DNA from: Phycisphaerae bacterium
Lineage (GTDB): Bacteria; Planctomycetota; Phycisphaerae; Phycisphaerales; SM1A02
NCBI GenBank assembly: GCA_002683195.1
Contig: NYSW01000063.1
Coordinates: 113,268 to 135,328, forward strand
Direction: 5' to 3'
DNA: 22,061 nucleotides
Shown here: in pieces, positions 1-8,161 of the stretch
Numbering within the stretch: the first letter of the stretch is position 1
How the letters are laid out: each line of letters opens with the position of its first letter
Notes under the pieces: generated by a model
The model's input: the letters and a program-made list of their open reading frames with translations, nothing else
Databases searched by the model: none
What the model was told of the DNA's origin: nothing
Translations under genes and position numbers: made by a program

Positions 1-2
1 TG

Positions 3-563
3 GTTGCGGGCGTCGGGTGTGAGTCGACCGGTGCGGACGAGACGGATTGGTTCGAAGGCGGCCAAGAGCTGCCGCCGAGTGAAGAGACTCTGCGGATCAC
101 GGCGAGAATCCTTGCTGCGAAGGGGGACTTCGTACAAGCGGGCGTCGCCGTCGAGCGCATGCTCTATCAATTCCCCAACCAGACGGGTACCTACACTGAA
201 GGAGCCGAAGTCCTGCTGCAGCAGGGGCGGGTTCAGGACGCCATCGACATCCTCGATCAGGGTCTCCAACGCCTTCCCGGAGATCCGATTCTGCTGAACG
301 ACCGGGGGTTGTGTGCCCTGCTCGCGGCGGATCTGAAGACCGCCACTCGGGATTTCGAGGCGGCCCTCGCGAGGGACCCTCGAGATTCGGATTACGTCGC
401 CAATGTGGCCTTGGCCAAGGCGTTGGCCGGCGATGTCGAAACCGCCAGAATCATGTGGTCGAGGGTACTTCCGCCCAAGGCGGTGGACGCCAATCTCGAA
501 ATCGCGAAGGCGGCCCGTCTTCATTTCGAGCCCATCGAGGGGTCCCCGATCACCAGCCCTTGA
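3..563 (+). CDS. TPR-repeat lipoprotein-like protein, TadD-like (5' end outside window)
   Basis: The frame is open from the left edge and stops with TGA at 561-563, giving 186 visible residues; the start lies off the window. The first visible residues read VAGVGCES, followed by an acidic low-complexity linker. This resembles the end of a lipoprotein signal peptide with Cys as residue +1, although the -3 position (Gly) is not ideal. About four tetratricopeptide units follow, for example around GAEVLLQQGRVQDAIDILDQ and ALLAADLKTATRDFEAALAR, with the usual A/G-A-x7-A-P spacing. TPR proteins act as protein-protein scaffolds. Because two Flp-type pilin genes follow directly, a role like TadD, the pilotin-like TPR lipoprotein of the tight-adherence pilus, is inferred. 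TPR proteins are common, so the TadD assignment is moderate while the TPR call is firm. Confidence 0.75.
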   Translation, partial: VAGVGCESTGADETDWFEGGQELPPSEETLRITARILAAKGDFVQAGVAVERMLYQFPNQTGTYTEGAEVLLQQGRVQDAIDILDQGLQRLPGDPILLNDRGLCALLAADLKTATRDFEAALARDPRDSDYVANVALAKALAGDVETARIMWSRVLPPKAVDANLEIAKAARLHFEPIEGSPITSP

Positions 564-644
564 TCTTTCCCAAATTCAGCGTTTTCGTCAAAAAATGGTG
601 TAAGAAGTAGGAAAATGCCTGAGTTAGAACTATCCTGAAAGCGT

Positions 645-692
645 CCCTGCTGGAGCAGGGGTGTACACCCTGACCGGCCGTTTTACACGGCC
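645..692 (+). promoter_or_regulatory. structured leader upstream of first pilin gene (two hairpins)
   Basis: Two short inverted repeats lie between the TPR gene and the pilin ribosome-binding site. One is CCCTGC/GCAGGG at 645-650/655-660 with a 4-base loop. The other is GGCCGT/ACGGCC at 676-681/687-692 with a 5-base loop. Between them is the palindrome GTGTACAC (661-668). No strong U-run follows either hairpin. They could be a weak terminator or processing site separating the TPR gene from abundant pilin mRNA. I could not assign a convincing promoter. Confidence 0.4.
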
Positions 693-713
693 CTAAATCT
701 GGAGATTAGAGCC

Positions 714-890
714 ATGAAGAACTGGATGATCAACTTCGTCAAGGACGAGCGCGGTGTCGAATCCGCCGAATTTGCTGTGGCCTCCGTCAGCATCGCTGGT
801 GGCACCGCGGCCGTCTTCACGACGATCAAGGGCAACCTCAAGGACAAGGGCGACGCCCTCATCAACGCCATCGCCGTTGACGCTGGCTGA
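714..890 (+). CDS. Flp-family type IVb pilin
   Basis: This 58-residue protein begins MKNWMINFVKDERG and continues VESAEFAVASVSIAGG. The Gly followed by Glu at +5 and Phe at +6 is the Flp pre-pilin cleavage motif (G / x4-E-[YF]), processed by a TadV/CpaA-type prepilin peptidase. The 14-residue basic leader, the single hydrophobic helix (about residues 18-38) and the very short total length all fit Flp major pilins. GGAGA at 701-705 lies 8 bases before the ATG and supports this start. The gene sits downstream of a TPR gene and upstream of a second pilin-like gene, and is followed by a perfect 14-bp hairpin. Mature subunits would polymerise into a thin surface adhesion pilus. I consider this a likely major pilin because its motif is canonical. 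Confidence 0.88.
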   Translation: MKNWMINFVKDERGVESAEFAVASVSIAGGTAAVFTTIKGNLKDKGDALINAIAVDAG

Positions 891-950
891 TCCTTGTTTG
901 CGACGATGATGGTTCGGCTCCAAGTCGAAACATGATCGCCAACAGTAGCT

Positions 951-981
951 GGGGCTGACGTGACCACGTCACGTCAGCCCC
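951..981 (+). terminator. perfect 14-bp hairpin after first pilin gene
   Basis: GGGGCTGACGTGAC (951-964) pairs perfectly with 968-981 around the 3-base loop CAC. It lies 60 bases after the pilin stop. The following bases (ACTCCTCTC) are pyrimidine-rich but lack a clear T-run. It may be an imperfect intrinsic terminator or an mRNA-stabilising 3' hairpin that raises pilin yield relative to the next gene. Confidence 0.6.
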
Positions 982-1026
982 ACTCCTCTCTGAGCTGATC
1001 GCGGTATCGCCCCACTGGAAGTTGTT

Positions 1027-1218
1027 TTGGCCACTCGTATTCGACATCTCGGACGAATCCTGAAGAGATTCATGGTGGCCGAAGAAGGCGTCGAATCAGT
1101 CGAATGGCTGACACTGGCAATTCTGATGGCGTCGATCGTTCTGTACTTCGGCGAAAACCTGCTCACTCAGGTCTTCAGTGATTTCATCGATGCACTCAAC
1201 ACCGTGTCGGTCGACTGA
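1027..1218 (+). CDS. second Flp-like pilin (TTG start)
   Basis: This 63-residue protein contains the pre-pilin-type junction EEG/VESVEWLTLAI: Gly followed by Glu at +5 and an aromatic (Trp) at +6. A hydrophobic helix ILMASIVLYFG follows. The TTG start at 1027 is preferred because GGAAG (1017-1021) lies 5 bases upstream and because it gives a 21-residue basic leader typical of Flp pilins. An ATG at 1072 would leave only a 6-residue leader. The core VES-x-E resembles the preceding pilin (VESAE versus VESVE), so the two are probably paralogues. It has a longer leader and Trp in place of Phe, and may be a minor or alternative pilin. It ends just before a clear terminator at 1257-1300. Confidence 0.75.
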   Translation: MATRIRHLGRILKRFMVAEEGVESVEWLTLAILMASIVLYFGENLLTQVFSDFIDALNTVSVD

Positions 1219-1256
1219 GCGACGGTCTCCGGGAACCCACCCGGATCAGTAGAAGC

Positions 1257-1300
1257 ACGATGCCCGGTTCGCCTCCGACGATGCACGGCATCGTTTTTTT
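1257..1300 (+). terminator. intrinsic terminator after second pilin gene
   Basis: ACGATGCC (1257-1264) pairs with GGCATCGT (1287-1294) and is followed at once by a run of seven T's (1294-1300). The loop is long (22 bases), but the T-run position is textbook. It closes the transcript carrying the two pilin genes. Confidence 0.8.
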
Positions 1301-1518
1301 ATGCGCACCCGGGAACTGGTGCTTCGGCGTCCTCAGACGTCATGATCTCCCTACACGAATTCAAGGCCGGGAACTTCTTTGAACCTCGTCCGAGAATGCG
1401 GCCAGGCTGACCAGTTCTGAATTCCCAACCTGGCTTTGAGGCTGTGAGGAAAGGAAGGTGATTTTCGAGTCGATCTCTCCGGCGGGCTTGCCATGCGCAG
1501 GGCCGGGAGGGAAGCGAG

Positions 1519-1830
1519 ATGTTGGAACGACGTGGGATGGAGATACTCGAGCTTCTGCTGGTGAAGGCGGTGCTCCTTGTGGTGTTTCTAGTGGTTCGTG
1601 GTAACTATCGCACGGCCACGGCAGATGTTCTTGAAGCGGGAATCCGCCAGATCAATGCGGTTTCGACCACGGTGGAGGATGAGCCGGCAGTCACGGCGGC
1701 GGGGCTTCGACCCATGCAGCCGACCAGGGCTGCCATCTTCCTCCAGCGCCAGGTGGCGATCCAGTTCGGACGCGAACATTCGGCGAATGTCACGAACGAA
1801 AAGCTCTCGGCGATTTCGGTCAGTCCTTGA
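1519..1830 (+). CDS. small single-helix membrane protein, possible minor pilin/pseudopilin
   Basis: This 103-residue protein starts MLERRGMEILELLLVKAV. A short basic leader ends in Gly, Glu is at +5 after it, and a long hydrophobic stretch follows (about residues 8-27, LELLLVKAVLLVVFLVV). That is the general layout of class III (prepilin) signal peptides and TadE/pseudopilin-like proteins. The rest (residues 30-103) is a soluble mixed region with no motif I recognise. GGGAGGG at 1505-1511 sits 7 bases before the ATG. The nearest in-frame upstream stop (1459-1461) leaves no other start codon, so the start is fairly secure. Its place right after two pilin genes supports a pilus role, but it lies past a terminator and is probably transcribed separately. 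The function is inferred; an ordinary signal-anchor protein is the alternative. Confidence 0.6.
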   Translation: MLERRGMEILELLLVKAVLLVVFLVVRGNYRTATADVLEAGIRQINAVSTTVEDEPAVTAAGLRPMQPTRAAIFLQRQVAIQFGREHSANVTNEKLSAISVSP

Positions 1831-2031
1831 CTCTCATCATGGGTCCGAACTGCATCAGAATCCGGCTGGGGTCTGATTCATGAGTTAGAAGTCGCTGTTT
1901 AGGCTCCTAATGTCGGAAACCTCTTCAGGAGGGACTGCGAACAGACAACGCGAGGCTTTCGGGCCACGCGGAAAAGGTGCATGGCGGTTGTTCTGTCATG
2001 TATAGGGAAACAGGAAAAGGGAAGTGAAAAA

Positions 2032-2685
2032 ATGAAATATGCGTACGCAGCGGCCATGGCCGCGGTGGTGTCTTGTGGCGCCAGTGCCGACTTCGTCGGT
2101 GTTGTTGGCGGGCAGACCAATGTTCTCCTCGATTTCGACCTCATCGAAGGCGCCACCGGTCTGGCGTTCGACGGGGTGAGCGAAGGGGTGATTGCACCGG
2201 GCAATCTCGGACCGGGGTCGGTCGCCTTCGGGATCACCAGTCCCTACGCGGCCGGGCTTCCGACCACGTTCAACTACGACAGCGGTGACTTCGGTGGCAC
2301 GTTCGCCGGGACCATCGAGCACCGGGGTGCAGTGTTTTTCAGCGGAGCGGCTGATGTCGCCGTGGGTAACTTCTCAATCGCCTACGACGCTGCCACGGAG
2401 GGCTTCCAGGTGATCGACACGCTCGATCTCGGGATCGCCCTGTTCGACGTTGAACTCACCGATGCGACACCGGCGGTTGACACCTTCGAAGCGAACGGAA
2501 ATCTTTCGATTTCCGGTGCGTTTGCGCAGGCTCTCATCCAGCTCGAACTTACGACCACCGATCTCACCGGTGTTGGTGTGGGTGTCGCCTACATTCAAGG
2601 GCTCAACCAGGCGGTCCCGACGCCGGGTGTGCTCGCACTCGCCGCCATCGGAGCGGTTGGGACACGTCGTCGACGACGAGATTGA
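2032..2685 (+). CDS. secreted protein with PEP-CTERM-like sorting tail
   Basis: This 217-residue protein opens with a signal peptide (MKYAYAAAMAAVVSCGASA, probable cleavage before DF). The body is Gly/Thr/Asp-rich and beta-prone, with no catalytic motif I recognise. It ends VPTPGVLALAAIGAVG followed by TRRRRRD: a VPTPG motif, a hydrophobic helix and a basic tail. This matches PEP-CTERM/exosortase-type sorting signals, in the VPxPG variant frequent in planctomycetes. AAGGGAAG at 2017-2024, 7 bases before ATG 2032, supports this start over the in-frame ATG at 1981, which would put an unlikely extension before the signal peptide. The protein is probably exported and anchored or sorted at the cell surface. 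The gene is monocistronic, ending in a strong terminator. Confidence 0.82.
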   Translation: MKYAYAAAMAAVVSCGASADFVGVVGGQTNVLLDFDLIEGATGLAFDGVSEGVIAPGNLGPGSVAFGITSPYAAGLPTTFNYDSGDFGGTFAGTIEHRGAVFFSGAADVAVGNFSIAYDAATEGFQVIDTLDLGIALFDVELTDATPAVDTFEANGNLSISGAFAQALIQLELTTTDLTGVGVGVAYIQGLNQAVPTPGVLALAAIGAVGTRRRRRD

Positions 2686-2708
2686 TCGCGACGCTTCGTC
2701 GAAACTGA

Positions 2709-2748
2709 AAAGGCCGCGAATCGTCGCTGACGATTCGCGGCCTTTCTT
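2709..2748 (+). terminator. bidirectional intrinsic terminator
   Basis: A perfect 17-bp stem (2709-2725 with 2729-2745) closes on a 3-base loop. It is followed on the plus strand by CTTTCTTC-type pyrimidines and on the minus strand by TTTTCAGTTTC. It lies between the convergent 3' ends of the PEP-CTERM gene and the msrBA gene and can serve both. Confidence 0.9.
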
Positions 2749-2807
2749 CATGTCCTGGCGTCACGCGTCCGGTCATTTCTCAACCGGTCAGGTTGAAGAC
2801 GCTCCGC

Positions 2808-3938
2808 TCAACGTGAAGATCCTGTCCGGCTGGTCGGTTGGATGTCCGCGGCAACGAAGGCTCCGTTGATGTCCACGTGGCACGCACGGCCCGTCTTCTC
2901 GACGTAATCCTGGTGATAGTCCTCGGCCGGGTAGAAGGTTTCGGTCGGCTCGACTTCCGTGACGATCTTTCGGCCTTTGAAGGCCTCGGATGCCTGGATT
3001 TCAGTCTTGACCCTTTCCGCGACCTTCTGTTGTTCCTCGCCCACGGTGTAGATCCCCGATCGATACTGGGTTCCGTAGTCGGGGCCCTGTCGATTGAGCT
3101 GGGTGGGATCGTGCAGCGCCATGAAGAAACGAACCAGTTTCTCGTAGGAGACCTTCGAAGGATCAAAGACCACCCGGACACTTTCGGTGTGCCCACTGGT
3201 GCCGCTGCAGACCTGCTTGTAGGTCGGATTCTCCACCTGGCCCTGCTGGTACCCACTGGCGACGTCGATCACGCCGGGAATCATCTGGAAGCCGTGCTCC
3301 ACTCCCCAGAAGCACCCTCCGGCGAAGTAGGCATTCTCCATCTTCATGACCGGCTGGGATTCCGCGGGAACCGGTTTTCCGGCTTCAATGAATTCGAGTG
3401 ACTCGCTGTTGAGACAATAGCGCAGTCCGGTCGGAGCAGGGCCGTCGGGGAAGACGTGGCCGAGGTGGCTGCCGCAACGAGCGCAGTTGATTTCGGTTCG
3501 AACCATGCCGAGCGTGTTGTCCGACGTCTCGCGAATGTGCGCAGGGTCGTATCCCACGAAGAAGCTCGGCCAGCCGGTTCCCGAGATGAACTTGTGTTCG
3601 CTCTTGAAGAGCGGAAGGCCGCAGACGACACAGACGTACATGCCCTCCTTCTTGTTGTCGAGCAGGGTTCCGCAGAACGGGCGTTCGGTGCCGGCGTTCT
3701 GCGTGATGCGGTACTGCTCCGGGGTGAGCTTCTTCGCCAACTCCTCGACCTTGGCCTTGGACAGCGGGGTCACATCGTGCCCGGCTGCGGAAATGATCCG
3801 GCCGGCATCATCGGTCATGGTTCGCACGGAGGTCTCCTGGCGTTTGCCCCCGGACGAGGGTGGGCCGAATGCAGTACCGATGCCGATGACGAGTACGGCG
3901 GCGGCGGTGAAGAAAGCGGTGGTGGTGGCTGGTCGCAT
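2808..3938 (-). CDS. msrBA: exported MsrB-MsrA fusion, peptide methionine sulfoxide reductase
   Basis: This 376-residue bifunctional enzyme reduces both stereoisomers of methionine sulfoxide in proteins. Residues 1-25 form a signal peptide or membrane anchor. MsrB comes first (about 60-185): zinc-binding pairs CVVC (C103, C106) and CARC (C152, C155), the GTGWPSF and [10 protein letters not shown] motifs, and catalytic Cys in RYCLNS (C175). C89 in ERPFCG is a candidate resolving Cys. MsrA follows (about 200-360): [10 protein letters not shown] with catalytic C209, then [20 protein letters not shown] and AEDYHQDY. C353 may resolve. Better-known fusions place MsrA first, so the MsrB-MsrA order is notable. 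GGGAGA (3950-3945) precedes the ATG. It lies 114 bases downstream of the MBL hydrolase and is likely in the same operon. Location is inferred to be periplasmic, repairing oxidised envelope proteins. Confidence 0.95.
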   Translation of the reverse strand: MRPATTTAFFTAAAVLVIGIGTAFGPPSSGGKRQETSVRTMTDDAGRIISAAGHDVTPLSKAKVEELAKKLTPEQYRITQNAGTERPFCGTLLDNKKEGMYVCVVCGLPLFKSEHKFISGTGWPSFFVGYDPAHIRETSDNTLGMVRTEINCARCGSHLGHVFPDGPAPTGLRYCLNSESLEFIEAGKPVPAESQPVMKMENAYFAGGCFWGVEHGFQMIPGVIDVASGYQQGQVENPTYKQVCSGTSGHTESVRVVFDPSKVSYEKLVRFFMALHDPTQLNRQGPDYGTQYRSGIYTVGEEQQKVAERVKTEIQASEAFKGRKIVTEVEPTETFYPAEDYHQDYVEKTGRACHVDINGAFVAADIQPTSRTGSSR

Positions 3939-4052
3939 GAGTGGTCTCCCGGCGGGTAAGGGCTTCCCGGACGTGCTACACGGTACGTCGCGACCTGCCG
4001 TACAGGAAGGTTCGATCGAGGGTTGGGGCTCGGATTCACGGTCTTCCGGGGT

Positions 4053-4982
4053 TCAGGAGCCGGAGGAACCGTTCTGGCCCGCCTGGCGGGTCCGGTACCG
4101 GGCGACCCCGCCGAGATTCATCGACAGCAGGCTGTCGTCCACAAAGGTCCTGAATCGATCTTTGGGGATGTTCTCGCCCGCGGCATCTTCTTCCAGCCAA
4201 TGCCGGTAGGCGGTGAGCCTCGACGTCTCTTCCATCGACTGGTCGTCGATCAGTCGGATCACGAATTCAGTCTCTCGAAGAACACGGTCGCGGACCCGGG
4301 CCAGATGAATGGAAGGGGTGTCCACCGCCCCGAAGTGGGTCAGATGAAGACGATCGAGATCGAGCGCGGCCAGTCGATCGATGGATCGGACCCAGAGTTC
4401 GGGTTCGAATTCCGGTGGAGCGAGCGGGAGGGTCGGGAAGTCGGACCCCGGAATCCGCATCCCGGCCACGTCGCCGGTGAAGCACTGGCGAAGACCGTCA
4501 AGGTGCAACATCCATGCATGGTGGTGTCTGGCGTGCCCGGGCGTCTCGATCGCGGTCAGGTCCACACCCCCGAAGGAAATGATGTCACCATCCTCGGCCA
4601 GTCGAACCTGTGATTCGGGGCAGGCATGGAGTTCGCCGAACAGATCGTCGAGGCGATCGCCGTAGATGCGACGAGCACTGGCATTGAGTCGGCTGGGGTC
4701 GATGAGGTGACGGGCTCCAAACGGATGGACCACGACCTCCGCACCGTGTCGGGCAAACCAGCCTGCGGCGCCGGCGTGATCAAGATGGATGTGGGTCAGG
4801 ACCACGAGTTTGATCGACTTCGGATCGACATCAAGTCGCTCGAGCTCGACCTTCAGAACCGGCAGCGTGCACATCGGCCCGGACTCGATGAGCAGGGGCC
4901 CGTCGTCGGTCCGGATGAGGTGGCTCGCGGCGGCTCCGTCGAGTCCTCGATACTTCAGATCGATGGTCCTGATCCGCTTCAA
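4053..4982 (-). CDS. metallo-beta-lactamase-fold metal-dependent hydrolase
   Basis: This 309-residue protein has the MBL-fold metal ligands: THIHLDHAG (H64, H66, D68, H69), the downstream [10 protein letters not shown] (H150), FTGDVAG (D171) and LTHFGAV (H216). These predict a di-metal centre like glyoxalase II or lactonase-type hydrolases. There is no signal peptide, so it is probably cytoplasmic. The start is TTG at 4982, preceded by the Shine-Dalgarno-like AAGGTGA (plus-strand 4992-4986). Its first bases overlap the stop codon of the RND pump gene (4979-4981), indicating translational coupling. The substrate cannot be read from sequence; hydrolysis of a lactone, thioester or ester is possible. 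The linkage to an efflux pump hints at detoxification, but that is inference. A later in-frame start is possible but would break the coupling. Confidence 0.88.
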   Translation of the reverse strand: MKRIRTIDLKYRGLDGAAASHLIRTDDGPLLIESGPMCTLPVLKVELERLDVDPKSIKLVVLTHIHLDHAGAAGWFARHGAEVVVHPFGARHLIDPSRLNASARRIYGDRLDDLFGELHACPESQVRLAEDGDIISFGGVDLTAIETPGHARHHHAWMLHLDGLRQCFTGDVAGMRIPGSDFPTLPLAPPEFEPELWVRSIDRLAALDLDRLHLTHFGAVDTPSIHLARVRDRVLRETEFVIRLIDDQSMEETSRLTAYRHWLEEDAAGENIPKDRFRTFVDDSLLSMNLGGVARYRTRQAGQNGSSGS

Positions 4983-7900
4983 GAGTCACCTTCGGCCGAC
5001 GCGTCTCCCGTACTGGGAACGAATCGTTCGCTCGCTCTCTGCACGAGGGCGTAGAGAACCGGAACCATCAGCAGGCTGATCACCGTCGCGGCCAGCATCC
5101 CGCCGAAGACGGTGGTGCCCATCGCTCGTCGACTCATCGCGCCAGCCCCGGTCGCGACCAGCAGCGGAAGGACTCCGAGGATGAAACTGAAGGCGGTCAT
5201 CAGCACCGCACGGAATCGCATCCGGGCGGCATCGACCGCGGCGTCGTTGGGGGAGAGACCTTGTTCGCGGCGGGTCTTCGCGAATTCGACGATGAGAATC
5301 GAACTCTTGGCCGCGAGTCCGATCAGCAGGACTATCCCCACCTGCACGTAGAGATTGATCGGCATCGCGGAGACGGCGAGAGCGATCACCACCCCGACGA
5401 GAGCCGTGGGCACGCTCAGGACGACGGAGATCGGCAGCGTCCAACTTTCGTACTGGGCCGCAAGCACGAGGAAGACCAGGATGATGGCGAGGCCGAAGGC
5501 CGCACTGAGCCCGCCGGCGGCCATCTTCTGCTGGAACGCCAGGTCACGCCATTGGAAGCCGACACCGGGAGGCAGGTCGGCTTCGCCGATCTCCTCCATC
5601 AGATCGAGGGCCTGTCCCCCCGAGAACCCGGGGGCGGGCCCGGCGGTGACTCGGGCCGAGGGGTAGATGTTGAAGTGGAAGACGCTTTCAGGGCCGAAGC
5701 GTCGTTCCACCTTGGCCACCGATGCAAGTGGAAGCATCTTGCCCTCGCGATTTCGAACCTGAAGGCGCTGAATGTCCGCGGGTTCGGATCGGAAGTCGGG
5801 TTCGGCACTGGTTCGGACCTGATAGATGCGCCCGAAGTTGGTGAAGTCGTTGACGTAGTACGCGCCCAGATTCGCGGAAAGGGCCTGGAAGATCTCGGAG
5901 AGTTCGACGCCGCGTGACAATGCCTTTTCGCGATCGATGTCGACGAAGACCTGCGGTACGTTGGCGCTGAAGGTCGAAATCGCGCGGCCGATGCCCGATT
6001 GGGCCGTGGCGGCGGATACGTATCCGTCCACCGAACCTTGAAGAACCTCCATGCCCAGCCCCGCTCGATCCTGAATCTCGAGCGAGAGTCCGGCGCTCGC
6101 CCCCAGCCCGGGCAGGGAGGGGACCGGGAACGCCACGACCATGCCTTCCTGAACTCCGGCTCCGATGCGGTTGAGGCTGGTCAGGATCGATTTCTGGAAC
6201 AGATCCTCGCTCGGCCGTTCATCCCAGGGATCGAACACCACGATCAGCGTCGCGGCGTTCGGGGCCGCGGCTCCTGAAAGCAGGGAGAATCCGTTGATGG
6301 CCAGAACCCGGTCGACTCCGGGGACGGTTCGTGCCTCTTCGACCACCCGATCGACCACGCTCTGGGTCCGGCCGAAACTCGACGCGTCCGGGAGCTGGAC
6401 GTTCATGACGCAATAGCCCTCGTCCTCCTGGGGGACGAAACCGGTGGGGAGCCGGGAGAAGGTGAATCCGCCGAGGAGGATCACGCCGATGAACACGGCG
6501 ATCGTGATCGGCCAGACGCGAAGCAGGGTTCCCACCGTGCCGGCGTAGCGGTTGGTCACGCTCGCGAGCGTGTCGTCGAACCAGCGGAAGAATCGATTCT
6601 TCTCTTCTCCCGTCGGTCGGAGAACGACTCCTGCGAGGGCCGGACTCAGCGTGAGGGCGTTGATCGAACTGAAGAGCGTGGCGATTGAGATCGTCAACGC
6701 GAATTGTTTCAGAAGACTCCCGGTGATTCCGGCCACGAATGCGGCGGGAACGAACACGGCGAGGAGCACGATGGTGGTGGCGACCACGGGGCCGGAGACT
6801 TCGGCCATCGCCTTTCGGGCCGCCTCCTTCGGTGGAAGTTTTTCTTCGTCGAGGATCCGAATCACGTTCTCGACCACGACGATCGCGTCATCCACCACGA
6901 TTCCCACCGCCAGCACCAGTCCGAAGAGCGTCAACAGGTTGAGGCTGAAGCCCATGGCCTGCATCACGGCGAAGGTGCCGATGAGCGAAACCGGAATCGT
7001 GACCGCCGGGATCAAGGTCGCCCGGAGGTTCTGGAGGAAGATGTAGACGGTCAGGATCACCAGCATGATGGTGATCAGCAGGGTGATCTGGAGTTCCGCA
7101 AGGCTGGTTCGGATGATCAGGGTGCCGTCGAAGACGATGGCGTGCTGCACGCCCTCGGGGAACTCCAGGGCGACCCGTTCAAGAACGGCGGTGCAGCCGT
7201 CCGCGACGTCGATCGCATTCGCCCCCGGCAGCTGGTAGATCGCCAGGGTGGCTGCAGGAAGACCATCCAGGGCGCTGGAGAGGTTGTAACTCTGAGATCC
7301 GAGTTCGATTCGGGCGACCTGTCCGAGTCGGACGATCGCGCCGTTGTTGCCGGTTCGAACCACGATCCGTTCGAATTCTTCGGGAGTCTGGAGTCGCCCG
7401 GTGGTGGTGACGGTCAGGTCGAAGACCTGGCCTTCAGCTGCCGGGGGGGCTCCGATCCGACCGGCTGCGACTTCGATGTTCTGGCCGCGAACCGCGGCGA
7501 TGACTTCACCGGAGGTCATGTCCAGCGACTGGAGGGTCTGGGGATCGAGCCAGATCCGCATGCTGTAACTGCCGACACCGAAGATCTGGACGTCGCCGAC
7601 CCCGGGGACCCGGGTGAGTTCGTCTCGAAGTCTCGCTTCCGCGTAGTTGTTCAGGAAGAGCGCGTCGTATTCGGGCGAGTTCGAGAAGAGCGACGCGTAC
7701 ATGATGATGTCGGTCGACTGCTTCTTGGTGAGGACGCCCTGACGTTGGACTTCTTCCGGTAGTTTGGGGATCGCGGAGGCGACCCGATTCTGAACCAGCA
7801 CGTTCGCGATGTCCAGATCGGTTCCGACCTCGAAGGTGACGGTGATCGAGCAGGATCCGTCGCTGGCTGAAACGCTCGACATGTAGAGCATGCCGTCGAC

Positions 7901-8116
7901 GCCATTGACTTCCTGTTCGATCGGTGTGGCGACCGTCTCGCCGATGGTCACGGCGCTGGCGCCGGGATAGACCGCGGAGACCTTGATGGTTGGTGGCGCG
8001 ATGTCCGGATACCGCGCTCGAGGCAGCGATCCGTAGGACAACGCTCCCATGATCACGATCACGATCGAGATCACGGCGGCGAAGATCGGGCGTTTGATGA
8101 ACGTCTCGCTGAACAT
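4979..8116 (-). CDS. RND (HAE-1 type) multidrug efflux transporter
   Basis: This 1045-residue proton-driven inner-membrane pump belongs to the AcrB/MexB family, with the family's typical length. It begins [20 protein letters not shown] (first transmembrane helix). The TM4 proton-relay pair is present in [13 protein letters not shown] (D409, D410), as is the matching TM10 Lys in [14 protein letters not shown] (K937). Two large periplasmic loops and the family motifs [20 protein letters not shown] and [14 protein letters not shown] are recognisable. The ATG is preceded by GGAA about 6 bases upstream. The adaptor gene lies 45 bases upstream and the MBL gene overlaps its stop. No TolC/OMF-type channel is encoded in the window, so the pump must borrow one encoded elsewhere. 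Substrate range cannot be predicted. Confidence 0.97.
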   Translation of the reverse strand: MFSETFIKRPIFAAVISIVIVIMGALSYGSLPRARYPDIAPPTIKVSAVYPGASAVTIGETVATPIEQEVNGVDGMLYMSSVSASDGSCSITVTFEVGTDLDIANVLVQNRVASAIPKLPEEVQRQGVLTKKQSTDIIMYASLFSNSPEYDALFLNNYAEARLRDELTRVPGVGDVQIFGVGSYSMRIWLDPQTLQSLDMTSGEVIAAVRGQNIEVAAGRIGAPPAAEGQVFDLTVTTTGRLQTPEEFERIVVRTGNNGAIVRLGQVARIELGSQSYNLSSALDGLPAATLAIYQLPGANAIDVADGCTAVLERVALEFPEGVQHAIVFDGTLIIRTSLAELQITLLITIMLVILTVYIFLQNLRATLIPAVTIPVSLIGTFAVMQAMGFSLNLLTLFGLVLAVGIVVDDAIVVVENVIRILDEEKLPPKEAARKAMAEVSGPVVATTIVLLAVFVPAAFVAGITGSLLKQFALTISIATLFSSINALTLSPALAGVVLRPTGEEKNRFFRWFDDTLASVTNRYAGTVGTLLRVWPITIAVFIGVILLGGFTFSRLPTGFVPQEDEGYCVMNVQLPDASSFGRTQSVVDRVVEEARTVPGVDRVLAINGFSLLSGAAAPNAATLIVVFDPWDERPSEDLFQKSILTSLNRIGAGVQEGMVVAFPVPSLPGLGASAGLSLEIQDRAGLGMEVLQGSVDGYVSAATAQSGIGRAISTFSANVPQVFVDIDREKALSRGVELSEIFQALSANLGAYYVNDFTNFGRIYQVRTSAEPDFRSEPADIQRLQVRNREGKMLPLASVAKVERRFGPESVFHFNIYPSARVTAGPAPGFSGGQALDLMEEIGEADLPPGVGFQWRDLAFQQKMAAGGLSAAFGLAIILVFLVLAAQYESWTLPISVVLSVPTALVGVVIALAVSAMPINLYVQVGIVLLIGLAAKSSILIVEFAKTRREQGLSPNDAAVDAARMRFRAVLMTAFSFILGVLPLLVATGAGAMSRRAMGTTVFGGMLAATVISLLMVPVLYALVQRASERFVPSTGDASAEGDS

Positions 8117-8161
8117 GGTCGTTTCCGGGCTCTTCGAATCTCGGAGAGCGTTCGTCGGGGG

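Noticed and set aside
1458..1610. Short GTG-start frame after the AAGGAAG sequence
   Set aside because: It runs out of frame through the small membrane-protein gene and gives a Gly/Ser-rich product; the purine-rich sequence alone is not enough.
1978..2006. TATAGG as a -10 box upstream of the PEP-CTERM gene
   Set aside because: No acceptable -35 element lies 16-18 bases upstream, so no promoter was called.
6704..7762. Long plus-strand open frame (352 codons) opposite the RND pump gene
   Set aside because: Its translation is Asp/Gly/His/Arg-rich without motifs and lies entirely antisense to a clear pump gene; high GC produces such frames.
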